64,000 nt of DNA from Verrucomicrobia bacterium Tous-C9LFEB (GCA_903970445.1 CAJCIP010000065.1:1-64000), one strand, 5' to 3'; numbered from the stretch's first letter, positions 40,216 through 49,528 are shown. Program-made: numbers and translations. Notes: a model not told the origin generated them from the sequence alone.

Positions 40216-43188
40216 ATGACGAACAACACGCGTTGCGCCGTGACGCTGCCTGGTGATTCCGATGAACTCGAGCGCCTTGAGGCGCTACACTCTTACGGCA
40301 TTCTCGACTCTGCACCCGAGAGAGCATATGACGAGCTGACAGCCTTTGCGTGTGAACTTTTCGGGGTGGCCATATGCCAGATCTCTCTGGTGGACCGTGA
40401 CCGGCAGTTCATCAAGTCCACTCTGGGCATTCCGGCCTCTGACGCCGCCCGCGAATTCTCCTTCTGTAGTCGCGCTATCCAGGGCGATGAGGTGTATGTC
40501 GTAGAAAACGCCGAGACTGACCCGATCTTCTGCAGCAATCCTCTGGTGCTTGGCGAGCCGCACATCCGCTTCTATGCCGGAGCTCCACTGATTGTGAGCA
40601 ACGGCGTGCGGCTGGGAACGTTCTGCATCATCGATCAGCAACCGCGGCATGGGTTCGAGTTCAGGCAACGAGAGCTGCTGCGCCACTTCGCCCGCATCGC
40701 TGCGCGGCTCATCGAGCACCGTCTCCCCCGCTCCAGCGGCGACTCAGCCGTACGTTTGCTCATGCAGGAGCAGCGCTCTACTCTCAACGAGCACTGTGGC
40801 CTGCTTTCACTGAGCCAGGATTTCGCCGTCCGTAGCTTCAATGGCACGGCGGCCTCGCTGCTTAGCCCCAACCTATCTCCGGGCCAGGTGCTGCATCCTG
40901 ACGTCATTGCCAATGGCAGACTTGCAAACTTCTGCGCCCTCTTGCGCGACGCAGCCACGAACGCTGCACCCGTTGTGCGCGAACTCTGGCTCGGCGGCAA
41001 CGCTCTCAAAGCCGAAGTCTATCCTGCACCGGACGGCTTCGCGGTCTTCCTGCTGATGACGACCGCATCCGAGGAGCTGGCGGACGACGAGATTCGCGAC
41101 AACGAAGAGCGCTATCGCCTGCTGCTCCGGACGACTTCCTCCATCATCTGGACCTACAATCCTACGAATCCTTCCGAGGCCGCATTACGTGAGTTACTCC
41201 AGTTCACGGGCGCAACGTTCGATGAATATTGCGCGAATCCCCTGGTGGGCGTTCACCCCGAAGACTGTGAGCGTGTTGCTGCCTTGATCTCGCGTGTGCA
41301 CAAGCTTTCGACGAACTTCGTTGTCGATCTTCGCTTGCGCCGCTTTGATGGTGCTTATCGCTGGATGCACGCCCAGGCTGCGGCTCGCCTGAACGCAGAC
41401 GGAACGATCAAAGAATGGGTCGGCCTGCACACGGACATCACCGATAAACACCTTCTGGAAAATGAGCTGCGGCAGTCGCATGAGAAATTCCTGCTTGCCA
41501 CACGCGCTGCGACCGAAGGCATCTGGGATGTGCAACTCCCCGGCCGCGACATCTACTACTCTGACCGTTGCCGGGAGCTGCTGGGCCTAAGCGCAAACGA
41601 CCCTGATCTATCTATTCGCGATTGGCTCCAGCGTGTGCACCCGCGTGACCTCTCACGCGTCGAAAAGACATGGAGCGACATGCGCGAATCGACCGCGAAC
41701 GGTTTCGAGGTTGAGCTGCGCTACCAGAAAGACCAGGCCTGGCACTGGCTTCTCGTTCGTGCCGCCTGCCAGCGCAACAGCAATGGCGAGATCGAGCGCC
41801 TTACAGGATCGATGTCCGACATCACCTCGCGAAAGGTTACGGACGACCTCACGGGTCTGCACAACCGCGCATCGTTCCTCGATCAACTGCAGTGGCGCAT
41901 CGACAAAGCCGAAGAGGAACCGCGCAACTTCGCGGTGTATTTCCTCGACCTCGATTCGTTCAAACGCATCAACGACAGCCTTGGACATGCCAGCGGCGAC
42001 GCGGTTCTTCTCGAAGTCGCACGGCGCCTGGCAATCACGGTAGAGGGCACGCCGAACAGCCACGCAGCTCGCATCGGTGGCGATGAGTTCGTAGTGCTCG
42101 TGGACGACCTCGCTACCCACGAAGACGCTCTGACGTACGCCTACCTGCTCGAAGCGCTGCTCAAAGAACCGCTCACGCTGAATGGCCAGCCAACGCATAT
42201 CGATGCCAGCATCGGTGTCTCCTTCGCCGGCCATGGCATCAACACCACCGCAGCCAAGATGCTGGAAGAAGCAGACATCGCCATGTACCAGGCAAAGTTG
42301 CAGGGGAAAGGCCGGCACGTCTTCTTCTCCTCATCCATGAAAGCTGCGGCAGTAGCGCGGCTCGAGATGGAACGTGACCTGCGGCGAGCCCTGCAGGAAG
42401 ATCAGCTCGAACTGCACTATCAGCCGAAGATCGACATTCGTACAGGCCGCATCACGGGGCTGGAAGCCGTTCTGCGCTGGATGCATCCGGTCCGCGGCCT
42501 CATGAGCCCCGCTTCGTTCATCCCGCTCGCCGAAGAGACCGGCCTCATCGTGCCGATCGGTGAATGGGTTATTCAGCGCTCTGCCAAGCAGTTGCACCAG
42601 TGGCTTGAGCGCGATCTGCTAAAAACGGGCACGACAATGGCCGTGAACATCTCCGCCCCGCAGATTCGTCACAGCGCCTTCTACAAGAACCTGATGGCGC
42701 AATGCCGGGAAGCACGTCTTTCCCCCGAGTCAATGGTTCTGGAAATCACCGAAAGCATCCTGCTTGATGACGAGCCGTTGATTTCGACTGCTTTGCGTAG
42801 CGCAGTGGATTCCGGTTTCGAGATAGAGCTTGACGACTTCGGCACGGGCTTCTCTTCGCTCAGCTACCTGCACAAGTACCCATTTCGCAATCTCAAAATC
42901 GATCGCTCGTTCGTGGGTCGCCTGCAGACGGATGTGAAGAGCAACAGCCTTGTCTCTGCGATTGTCAGTCTCGCCAGCGCGCTCGGCATGGGCACCATCG
43001 GCGAGGGTGTCGAAACGGTGGAGCAGGCACACAGCTTACTGAAGATGGGTTGCTCTACCGCGCAGGGCTTCCTGTTCTCTGAGCCCCGTCCAGCGCGAGC
43101 GCTCGAAGGCATGCTTGCCGATGCGGCATACGCGCACCGTGAGGTCTGGCAGATGAACAAAACCATTCCAATGCTCCGCGCTTCGTAA
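40216..43188 (+). CDS. GAF-PAS-GGDEF-EAL cyclic-di-GMP signalling protein
   Basis: The ~990-residue protein has a GAF domain (about 25-165: 'ERAYDELTAFACELFGVAICQISLVDRDRQFIKS...APLIVSNGVRLGTFCIID'). A degenerate PAS and two PAS/PAC modules follow ('YRLLLRTTSSIIWTYNPT', 'WMHAQAAARLNADGTIKEWVGLHTDITDK', 'LATRAATEGIWDVQLPGRDIYYSDRC'). The GGDEF domain has an intact GGDEF at 621-625 but no RxxD inhibition site before it. The EAL domain has Glu750 in 'GLEAVLRW' (EAV for EAL), 'LEITES', 'LDDFGTGFSSLSYLHKYPF', 'KIDRSFV' and 'GEGVET'. Both synthesis and breakdown look possible. No membrane segment. ATG 40216 is preferred to GTG 40192. Confidence 0.95.
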   Translation: MTNNTRCAVTLPGDSDELERLEALHSYGILDSAPERAYDELTAFACELFGVAICQISLVDRDRQFIKSTLGIPASDAAREFSFCSRAIQGDEVYVVENAETDPIFCSNPLVLGEPHIRFYAGAPLIVSNGVRLGTFCIIDQQPRHGFEFRQRELLRHFARIAARLIEHRLPRSSGDSAVRLLMQEQRSTLNEHCGLLSLSQDFAVRSFNGTAASLLSPNLSPGQVLHPDVIANGRLANFCALLRDAATNAAPVVRELWLGGNALKAEVYPAPDGFAVFLLMTTASEELADDEIRDNEERYRLLLRTTSSIIWTYNPTNPSEAALRELLQFTGATFDEYCANPLVGVHPEDCERVAALISRVHKLSTNFVVDLRLRRFDGAYRWMHAQAAARLNADGTIKEWVGLHTDITDKHLLENELRQSHEKFLLATRAATEGIWDVQLPGRDIYYSDRCRELLGLSANDPDLSIRDWLQRVHPRDLSRVEKTWSDMRESTANGFEVELRYQKDQAWHWLLVRAACQRNSNGEIERLTGSMSDITSRKVTDDLTGLHNRASFLDQLQWRIDKAEEEPRNFAVYFLDLDSFKRINDSLGHASGDAVLLEVARRLAITVEGTPNSHAARIGGDEFVVLVDDLATHEDALTYAYLLEALLKEPLTLNGQPTHIDASIGVSFAGHGINTTAAKMLEEADIAMYQAKLQGKGRHVFFSSSMKAAAVARLEMERDLRRALQEDQLELHYQPKIDIRTGRITGLEAVLRWMHPVRGLMSPASFIPLAEETGLIVPIGEWVIQRSAKQLHQWLERDLLKTGTTMAVNISAPQIRHSAFYKNLMAQCREARLSPESMVLEITESILLDDEPLISTALRSAVDSGFEIELDDFGTGFSSLSYLHKYPFRNLKIDRSFVGRLQTDVKSNSLVSAIVSLASALGMGTIGEGVETVEQAHSLLKMGCSTAQGFLFSEPRPARALEGMLADAAYAHREVWQMNKTIPMLRAS

Positions 43189-43235
43189 GCTGCGGCTAAA
43201 GGCGAAGTACTGGCTTTTGGTATTCTCGGCTCACG

Positions 43236-44642
43236 ATGCGTACTGTCTTCGCCGCCGCCCTCCTTCTTGCTGCCACTGCCCGCGCCCAAGTTTCACCTGA
43301 AACAGAATCAAAAGTCGCGGCTATTGCTGAACGTGTACTCAACGAGACCGGCGTTCCTTCAGCATCGATCGCCTTTGCGCAGAACGGAAAGGTGGTTTAC
43401 GCGCGCGCCTTCGGCTTTGCCCACATCAGACCTTCCGTTCCGGCTGAGCCATCGATGGCGTATCCCATCGGGTCCATCTCCAAGCAGTTCACGTCGTCGG
43501 CCGTTCTGCTCCTTGTAGAGCAGGGCAAGCTCTCGCTCGATGACAAAGTTGCGAAGTTCTTTCCAGAACTCACGCGCGCGAATGATGTTTCTCTTCGCAA
43601 CCTGCTGACGATGACTTCCGGCTATCAGGACTTCGCGCCGCAGGACTACATCATCCCCGCGTGGCTTAAAGCAACGGATCCTGCAACCATCGTTCACGAG
43701 TGGGCGACCAAACCTCTTGATTTTGAGCCCGGCACGGAGTGGCAGTATTCCAACACCAACTATGTGCTCGTCGCGCTCATCGTGCAGAAGGTTTCGGGTC
43801 AGCCGTTTGCAGACTTCATTCGCCAGCATGTTTTAGCTCCCGCAGGCGTAGAACACGCGCTGAACACTTATGTCGAAAGGGACAAGCTGCGCGTGACGGG
43901 ATACGTCTCCGTGGCGCTCCAGCCGGTTCGTGAGCAACCCCTTGAAGCGAACGGTTGGTACTTCGGCGATGGCGATCTTGCCATGCCCGCTTCGTCGCTC
44001 GTGACGTGGGATCTCTGCATGTTGCGCCAGTGCCTTTTGTCTCCGGCGAGTTACACGGCGATGGAAACGCCGTTCCTCTACACCTCCGGCAAAGACAAAG
44101 GAAACGACTCGCAGTACGGGCTTGGCATACGCATCGCTTCCCGCGATGGTGTGCGCTACTTCGAGCACGGTGGCGAAGTCGGGGGATTTGTCGCGGAGAA
44201 TGTCGTTTTCCCGGATCGCAATGCCGCGATCGCCGTCCTGACGAATGAGGTGGCCAGTTCCGCAGCTTCGCAGATTGCGAAGGAGATCATGCCGCTGGTG
44301 CTTGCTGATGCGGGTTCCAAAGTAACGTCGTCCAAATCCTCAGACCGACTCGCGGATGAGTTGAAAACGATCTTGACCGGGTTGGGACAGGGGCAGATTG
44401 ATCGTTCGCTGTTCACCGCAGATGCAAACAGCTACTTCGACGATCCAGCACTTGCGGACTTCAAGCGTGAACTGGCTCCGCTCGGTGAGATCAAGTCGGT
44501 TTCCAGGACCTACGTCCACCAGCGCGGTGGTATGACCGGAAGCGTCTACAAAGTTGCTTTCTCCGGGACCGCGCTCACCATCAGCCTGTACGTCATGCCG
44601 GACGGAAAGATCGAGCAGTTGCTGATTACGGGAAAAGCTTAG
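43236..44642 (+). CDS. Secreted serine hydrolase, class C beta-lactamase-like
   Basis: The 468-residue protein has a signal peptide (MRTVFAAALLLAATARA). The beta-lactamase/penicillin-binding fold shows S80-I-S-K83 (SxxK), Y171-S-N173 (YxN) and 'FEHGGEVGG' as the third motif. The ~100 residues after the fold ('LADELKTILTGLGQGQIDRSLF...YVMPDGKIEQLLITGK') form an extra C-terminal domain common in such hydrolases. The class includes D-aminopeptidases, esterases and PBP4-like enzymes. The blaI-M56 operon begins 250 bases downstream, so resistance or peptidoglycan sensing is possible, but unproven. Confidence 0.9.
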   Translation: MRTVFAAALLLAATARAQVSPETESKVAAIAERVLNETGVPSASIAFAQNGKVVYARAFGFAHIRPSVPAEPSMAYPIGSISKQFTSSAVLLLVEQGKLSLDDKVAKFFPELTRANDVSLRNLLTMTSGYQDFAPQDYIIPAWLKATDPATIVHEWATKPLDFEPGTEWQYSNTNYVLVALIVQKVSGQPFADFIRQHVLAPAGVEHALNTYVERDKLRVTGYVSVALQPVREQPLEANGWYFGDGDLAMPASSLVTWDLCMLRQCLLSPASYTAMETPFLYTSGKDKGNDSQYGLGIRIASRDGVRYFEHGGEVGGFVAENVVFPDRNAAIAVLTNEVASSAASQIAKEIMPLVLADAGSKVTSSKSSDRLADELKTILTGLGQGQIDRSLFTADANSYFDDPALADFKRELAPLGEIKSVSRTYVHQRGGMTGSVYKVAFSGTALTISLYVMPDGKIEQLLITGKA

Positions 44643-44827
44643 GCATTGTCTGTTGGCCCCAGCGCTCCGCGGGCCAAAGGTCTGACACATACCAGCCTAG
44701 ATACAGATCGCATGGCACGCGAGGCTAAAGGCGCTACACATACTGCCTGAGCGGTACCTGAAGAGATAAGTTGGCTAGCTCATCAAAGAGCGACAGGCCG
44801 TTCATGCTCACTGAGACACGCGATCTC

Positions 44828-44883
44828 CTAAATGTTTAGTTGACAAATTTCCCGAATCGGGTCTATTGTCCTAAGTCATTAGG
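44828..44883 (+). promoter_or_regulatory. blaI promoter with two flanking operator-like dyads
   Basis: TTGACA (44840-44845), an 18-base spacer and TATTGT (44864-44869) form the promoter. CTAAA-TG-TTTAG (44828-44839) lies just upstream and CCTAA-GTCA-TTAGG (44870-44883) covers the start point. The two dyads share CTAA...TTAG halves and are centred 43 bases apart, about four helical turns. This is the layout expected for BlaI dimers repressing their own operon. A third palindrome CCCGAATCGGG (44851-44861) lies in the spacer. Confidence 0.65.
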
Positions 44884-44892
44884 AGCACGGAC

Positions 44893-45276
44893 TTGAAAGA
44901 GCCAGCGAAGAACGGTCTCACAAAGCTCGAACTTGAAATTATGCAGGTGATTTGGAGACGGGGCGCCAGCACTGTGGCCGACGTTCAGGAAGATTGCGGC
45001 CGCGAACTCGCGTACACCACTGTTCAAACCATGCTGAACATCCTCGAACGTAAGGGGAAGCTTACCCGCAAGCTTGAAGGGAGAGCCTACGTCTATAGCG
45101 CGGAGGTAACGGAAGCAAAGGCATCTCGTCACGCCGTGCGTGATCTTGTCGATCGCATGTTCGGCGGTTCTGCCGAAGAGTTGGTGATGAGCCTCGTCAA
45201 GAACAAGCACATCGACGCGAGGCGGATCGCAGAATTGGTGAAGCGCCTCGATCGGCAGGAGGGCAAAAAGAAGTGA
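44893..45276 (+). CDS. BlaI/MecI-family transcription repressor
   Basis: The 127-residue protein has the BlaI winged helix ('LTKLELEIMQVIWRRGASTVADVQEDCG...LAYTTVQTMLNILERKGKLTRKLEGRAYVYSAEV') and the C-terminal dimer helix region cut by the partner protease in known systems ('HAVRDLVDRMFGGSAEELVMSLVKNKHID'). It starts with TTG at 44893, with AGGAG 7 bases before it. Its stop overlaps the GTG start of the M56 protease gene, so the pair is translationally coupled. It probably binds the two CTAA/TTAG dyads at its promoter. Confidence 0.93.
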   Translation: MKEPAKNGLTKLELEIMQVIWRRGASTVADVQEDCGRELAYTTVQTMLNILERKGKLTRKLEGRAYVYSAEVTEAKASRHAVRDLVDRMFGGSAEELVMSLVKNKHIDARRIAELVKRLDRQEGKKK

Positions 45277-46196
45277 CACCTACCTCTTCATTCATTTTGA
45301 ATTACTTTGCAAATTCGATCTGGCAAGCGCCACTGATCTTCGTTGCGGCACTGGTCATCATCCGGCTCGCACATCGCACTGAACCGAATGTGCAACATCG
45401 CATCTGGGTTGGGGCGCTGGTTGCGCAGGTTTGCCTTCCCGCCGTCGCCGTCACTCCGATCGATATGTTCGCGTCGCTGAAAATGCTGCTCGCGAACTTC
45501 TTTCAAGGCGATGCCTCTCGCTTGGCAGGCGTAAACGTTATGGCTGGCGCTAGCGAGGTGCATGGCGACCTCGGCTTGCCGATACCGATGCTCTCCATGA
45601 TTCTCGGACTTTACGCGTGCGTCACTCTGTCTTTCCTTGCGCGGCTGTTCTACGGTCTTGACCGCACGCTTTCGCTACTTAGAAATGCGAAGCCAGTCCA
45701 ACTGAGCGGTTCGGCCGCATCGCGCTACGGGGCTCTTCAAGAGGTCTTTGGTCTTCGCGAAACGAGACTCACAGAGTCCTCGCGCCTACGCGGTCCATCC
45801 ACGATTGGCATCGTTCGTCACGTAATGGTCGTCCCTCAAGGCTTCGTGACGAATTCGTTGGATGAAGACCTCGATGCGGCCTTCTCGCATGAGTTCGCCC
45901 ACATGGCGCGTTACGACTTCGCAAAGAACCTCTTCTACGAACTCATTTGCATTCCGCTGACCTATCACCCGGTGATGTGGCTCACGCGAGCACGCATGCG
46001 AGAAAGCCGCGAGATGGTTTGCGACGCCATGGCAGCGGCTGCGGTAGACGGACAACAGAAGTATGCAAGATCACTGCTGCGCTTAGCGGCTGGCTGTGTT
46101 ACGGGTCCAGCCAAAACATCACACGCCATCGGAATCTTTGATGGCCTCTCATTTGAAAGGAGAATCATGACCCTCACAAACCAAGGGCCAACATGA
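45273..46196 (+). CDS. M56 (BlaR1-like) membrane metallopeptidase without a sensor domain
   Basis: The 307-residue protein has three to four membrane helices (about 17-35, 42-60, 104-128 and a later one near 224-240) and the M56 zinc motif H206-E-F-A-H210 with 'ARYDFAKNLFYELICIPLTYHPVMWLTRARMRESREMVCDAMA' supplying the third ligand region. Complete BlaR1 has ~250 more residues with a penicillin-binding sensor. Many acidobacterial relatives have long TonB-like or other C-terminal parts; here the protein stops soon after the protease core ('MTLTNQGPT'). A TonB-domain gene starts inside its last codons (ATGA). It probably cleaves BlaI on a signal. Confidence 0.9.
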   Translation: MTPTSSFILNYFANSIWQAPLIFVAALVIIRLAHRTEPNVQHRIWVGALVAQVCLPAVAVTPIDMFASLKMLLANFFQGDASRLAGVNVMAGASEVHGDLGLPIPMLSMILGLYACVTLSFLARLFYGLDRTLSLLRNAKPVQLSGSAASRYGALQEVFGLRETRLTESSRLRGPSTIGIVRHVMVVPQGFVTNSLDEDLDAAFSHEFAHMARYDFAKNLFYELICIPLTYHPVMWLTRARMRESREMVCDAMAAAAVDGQQKYARSLLRLAAGCVTGPAKTSHAIGIFDGLSFERRIMTLTNQGPT

Positions 46197-46621
46197 AGGC
46201 AAGCCAGCGATTTGCTCTAACGTTTGCATCCGCGCTTATCGCTCTCTTCGCAGGCGGTTCCGCTCTCGCCATGCGCGTCAGCGTTTCTGGAAACGCAGCA
46301 GGATCACCGCCTCAGTCCGCCGCGTCCGGCGACGCTGCCCGCATTTCTGGGGGTGTGATGGCCGGAAACGTTCTGTCGAAGGTGAACCCAACCTATCCTC
46401 CCGATGCGAAGGCTGCCGGTATTAGCGGCTCCGTTGTGCTGCACGCCATCATCGGGAAAGATGGAACCATCGAGGACCTCACTGTGATTTCAGGACCAAA
46501 AGAACTTACGGCCTCCGCGCTCGATGCCGTGCGTCAGTGGACGTATAGGCCTTATCTGCTTAACGGCGAGCCGGTGGAAGTGGACACAACCATCACAGTG
46601 AACTACCAACTGGCGCGGTGA
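46193..46621 (+). CDS. Exported TonB C-terminal-domain protein
   Basis: The 142-residue protein has a signal peptide ('FALTFASALIALFAGGSALA') and one TonB C-terminal domain (about 55-140: 'GNVLSKVNPTYPPDAKAAGISGSVVLHAIIGKDGTIEDLTVISGPKELTASALDAVRQWTYRPYLLNGEPVEVDTTITVNY'). It has no N-terminal anchor with ExbBD-type contacts other than the cleavable signal, so it is not a normal energy transducer. Its start overlaps the M56 stop (ATGA). It looks like the C-terminal domain of fused acidobacterial M56-TonB proteins split off as a separate gene, perhaps the outside sensor or partner of the protease. Confidence 0.85.
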   Translation: MKASQRFALTFASALIALFAGGSALAMRVSVSGNAAGSPPQSAASGDAARISGGVMAGNVLSKVNPTYPPDAKAAGISGSVVLHAIIGKDGTIEDLTVISGPKELTASALDAVRQWTYRPYLLNGEPVEVDTTITVNYQLAR

Positions 46622-46648
46622 TGCTGCATAGCAGGGCGAAGCAAATGG

Positions 46649-49528
46649 TCAGCGTTTCTTACGCTCCCGCTGCTTCGCCTTACCCTTCTTCTTCTGCTTT
46701 GCCTTCGTCTTTTTCTGCTCGCTCTTTGCGGCGCGCACGGACGCATGGCCTGCACCTGTATTTGGTTGCGGCTCTGTCCCGGGCAGCAACGCAAACTGCA
46801 AGCGGCGCTGCTGGCGATCGATGCGGTCGAGAATGACTTCGACACGCTGTCCAATAGCGAAGCAAAAGCCCGTGCGAGCACCGCAGATCGTTCTGTCGGT
46901 ATCGCGGAAAGCGTAGTGGTCTCCGACTAAAGAGCTGAGCGGCACCAGCCCCTCAATGAACATATTTTCCAGCTCCACGAAGAAGCCATGCTTCGTGACT
47001 GAAAGGATGATGGCTCGGAAGTCATCGCCAACTTTATCCGCCATGAACTTGATCTTTTTCCACTCGATCAGCTCGCGTTCGGCGTCCGCCGCGCGGCGCT
47101 CAGACTGAGAACTCTCGACAGCAATGTCGTTCAGCTCTTCCGCAGGGATCGGTGGGGCCTGGTCCGCTGCGCGTTTTCGCGGAGCAGTGTCGCCAGCAAA
47201 AACTTGAGCGCTCACGGGCTCGTCACCTGACCAGCCGATGCGCCGCTCGCGAGGCGCTTTCCGTGGAGATCGGATAGCCTCATCTACTCTCTGGCGTGGC
47301 TGCTCGCTCTTCCATGGTTGGGTGTCATCGCTCCGAATGGGGCCGCCGACCGGATCGGCGCCATCGCGCAGCATCGCTCGCACCAGTCGATGCACAATCA
47401 GGTCAGGGTAGCGGCGGATGGGCGAGGTGAAGTGCGTATAGCAGGGACTCGCCAGCGCGAAGTGCCCTTCGTTCTTTTCGGCATAGCGCGCTTGTTTCAG
47501 CGAACGAAGCATGAGGTAGGTAAGGATGCTTTCTTCCGCCCGCCCGGAAATCCTGCGCACCAGCCGCTGGTACATCTGCGGTGTTACCGGGATGCTCGAA
47601 GGAATCTCATGCCCCGTCGCCTTCCGGCCGTCCCGCCCGCGGGCGCTGTTGCGCTGCGATTCACGGCGGTCAGACTTCATCGTCAGCTTGCGCACCGGCA
47701 AAGAGCCGATGCCGAGTGATTGCCCGAACGCCAAAGCAGTTTCCTTGAATTCCGCAATTCGCTTTGGGTCAGGCATCTCGTGGATGCGATAGATCGACGG
47801 AATGCCCTCCTTCTGTACCCACGTCGCAACGCATTCGTTTGCGCTCAACATGAACTCCTCGATCAGGCGGTGAGCCCATCCACGCTGCGAACGAACGACG
47901 GCTTTCATATTGCCGTCAGGATCAAACTCCACTACCGGCTCGGGGAGATCGAAGTCGATCGAGCCGCGCCGCGCGCGTTTCGCATTCAGCTGTAGCGCAA
48001 GCTCGAGCATGGAGTCGAAAGCATTCGGCAGGTCTGGTTGCTCTAATCCAATGCGTTCGCGCTCTGCGATGTCGTCAGCCGTTGGCTCAGGCGTTACACT
48101 CTCTTGCCGATTGGGCGACGCGTTCAGGCACTGCTGCACACTCGTGTACGTCATCCGGCGCACACTGCGAATGATTCCTTCGCACACGCGATACCGGACA
48201 ATCTCGCCGCGAGGATCGACTTCCATCACGCAGCTCAGCACCAGGCGATCTTCCTGCGGCAACAGGCTGCACATGCCGCTGGAAAGCGCGTGCGGCAACA
48301 TCGGAACGGCACGGTCCGGAAAGTAAACACTCGTTCCGCGAACACGCGCTTCCGTGTCCAGGGCAGAGCCATCGCGAACATACGTGCTGACATCCGCGAT
48401 ATGCACCTGTAGTTCCGTGTTGCCGTTCGGCAGTGCGCGTACCAGCACGGCATCATCAAAATCTCGCGCGGTTTCGCCGTCGATCGTGACAATGGGAAGG
48501 CCACGGAAGTCGTCCCGCAATGCGAGTTCATCCTGCGTCAGCGTTGTGACATCTTTCGCCGCTTCATCTGCGGCTTCCGCAATTACGGAAGCAGGAAAGA
48601 CGTGCGGAATGTGGTGCTTTCGAATGACGATTTCTACATCGACGCCGAAAGCGTCCGGTGGCCCGAGTACCTCGATGACCCTTCCCCGCGCGGGTCTTCC
48701 CGCATGAGAAAAGCTGGTGAGCTCAATGTCCACCGCCATGCCTTCCAGCGGCCATTCCGGATTCTTAAGTTCCCATCCGCGCTGCTGGTGGCGAGCCTCA
48801 TCACCGAGGGTGCGGTGCAATGCTTCTGCCGTTGGGCGCACCACTTCATGGCCATCGGCAATTTCAATCGGGCCGCCAATTCGGTCATCCAGCGGAAGCA
48901 CGTAGTTGCCACGCGCCTGCACCAACCCGAAGGGCTGGTCGGCTACGCGCTTCTGACGATGTGCGTAGTGAAAGATACCCACCACAGTGACATTGCGCCG
49001 CGTCAGCACTCTGGCAATGCGGCCGGACCGTCGTCCATCGCGTCCTAGAGGCGCTTCGTCCACCAGCACGACGTCGCCCTGCATGGCGCCGTTGATTTCG
49101 TTGGGAGGGACGAAGATGTCGTCACCGGCATCCATCCGAACAAACCCAAAACCGTCGCGATGCATGCTGAGTGTCCCGCTCAGTAGACGTTCGCGTCCTG
49201 AACGCGGCGGGTTCTGCACGAATGCGGGGTCGCGCCGTGAGGAATCGAAGCGGGACTTAGGAGGCGTTTCCGCAGGACTTCCCGAAAGCGAAGGTTCCCG
49301 CTTTGGCAGTGCCCAGAGGTCCTGCTCGGGACGAACCAACTCTCCACGAGCAACCAACCTGGTGAGCTGTTCCACGAGGAGCCTCCGCTCACGGCCGCCG
49401 CCTAAGCCGAATTCTCGAATCAACTGCTTGTAGCCGGCTTTGCTTCCCGCTGAGCGGGAAATGCGTGACAGCAATTCACGATCAGTGCGGGGATAAGGAG
49501 TGCGGGCCACAACTCTATCCGACCACAC
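46649..49528 (-). CDS. rnr: Ribonuclease R with basic, low-complexity insertions
   Basis: RNase R is a processive 3'-5' exoribonuclease that can unwind structured RNA. Order: N-terminal winged-helix-like part ('LLSRISRSAGSKAGYKQLIREFGLGGGRERRLLVEQLTRLVARGEL'), cold-shock domains ('GTLSMHRDGFGFVRMD...DIFVPPNEINGAMQGDVVLV'), the RNB domain ('VTIDGETARDFDDAV', 'HIADVSTYVRDGSALDTEA', 'GTSVYFPDRAVPMLPHALS', 'HFTSPIRRYPDLIVHRLV'), S1 ('VGDDFRAIILSVTKHGFFVELENMFIEGLVPLSSL') and a Lys/Arg/Gln tail. At 959 residues it is longer than usual. About 70 extra basic residues lie between RNB and S1. The GTG start is uncertain; a GTG at codon 7 is an alternative. Confidence 0.95.
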   Translation of the reverse strand: MWSDRVVARTPYPRTDRELLSRISRSAGSKAGYKQLIREFGLGGGRERRLLVEQLTRLVARGELVRPEQDLWALPKREPSLSGSPAETPPKSRFDSSRRDPAFVQNPPRSGRERLLSGTLSMHRDGFGFVRMDAGDDIFVPPNEINGAMQGDVVLVDEAPLGRDGRRSGRIARVLTRRNVTVVGIFHYAHRQKRVADQPFGLVQARGNYVLPLDDRIGGPIEIADGHEVVRPTAEALHRTLGDEARHQQRGWELKNPEWPLEGMAVDIELTSFSHAGRPARGRVIEVLGPPDAFGVDVEIVIRKHHIPHVFPASVIAEAADEAAKDVTTLTQDELALRDDFRGLPIVTIDGETARDFDDAVLVRALPNGNTELQVHIADVSTYVRDGSALDTEARVRGTSVYFPDRAVPMLPHALSSGMCSLLPQEDRLVLSCVMEVDPRGEIVRYRVCEGIIRSVRRMTYTSVQQCLNASPNRQESVTPEPTADDIAERERIGLEQPDLPNAFDSMLELALQLNAKRARRGSIDFDLPEPVVEFDPDGNMKAVVRSQRGWAHRLIEEFMLSANECVATWVQKEGIPSIYRIHEMPDPKRIAEFKETALAFGQSLGIGSLPVRKLTMKSDRRESQRNSARGRDGRKATGHEIPSSIPVTPQMYQRLVRRISGRAEESILTYLMLRSLKQARYAEKNEGHFALASPCYTHFTSPIRRYPDLIVHRLVRAMLRDGADPVGGPIRSDDTQPWKSEQPRQRVDEAIRSPRKAPRERRIGWSGDEPVSAQVFAGDTAPRKRAADQAPPIPAEELNDIAVESSQSERRAADAERELIEWKKIKFMADKVGDDFRAIILSVTKHGFFVELENMFIEGLVPLSSLVGDHYAFRDTDRTICGARTGFCFAIGQRVEVILDRIDRQQRRLQFALLPGTEPQPNTGAGHASVRAAKSEQKKTKAKQKKKGKAKQRERKKR

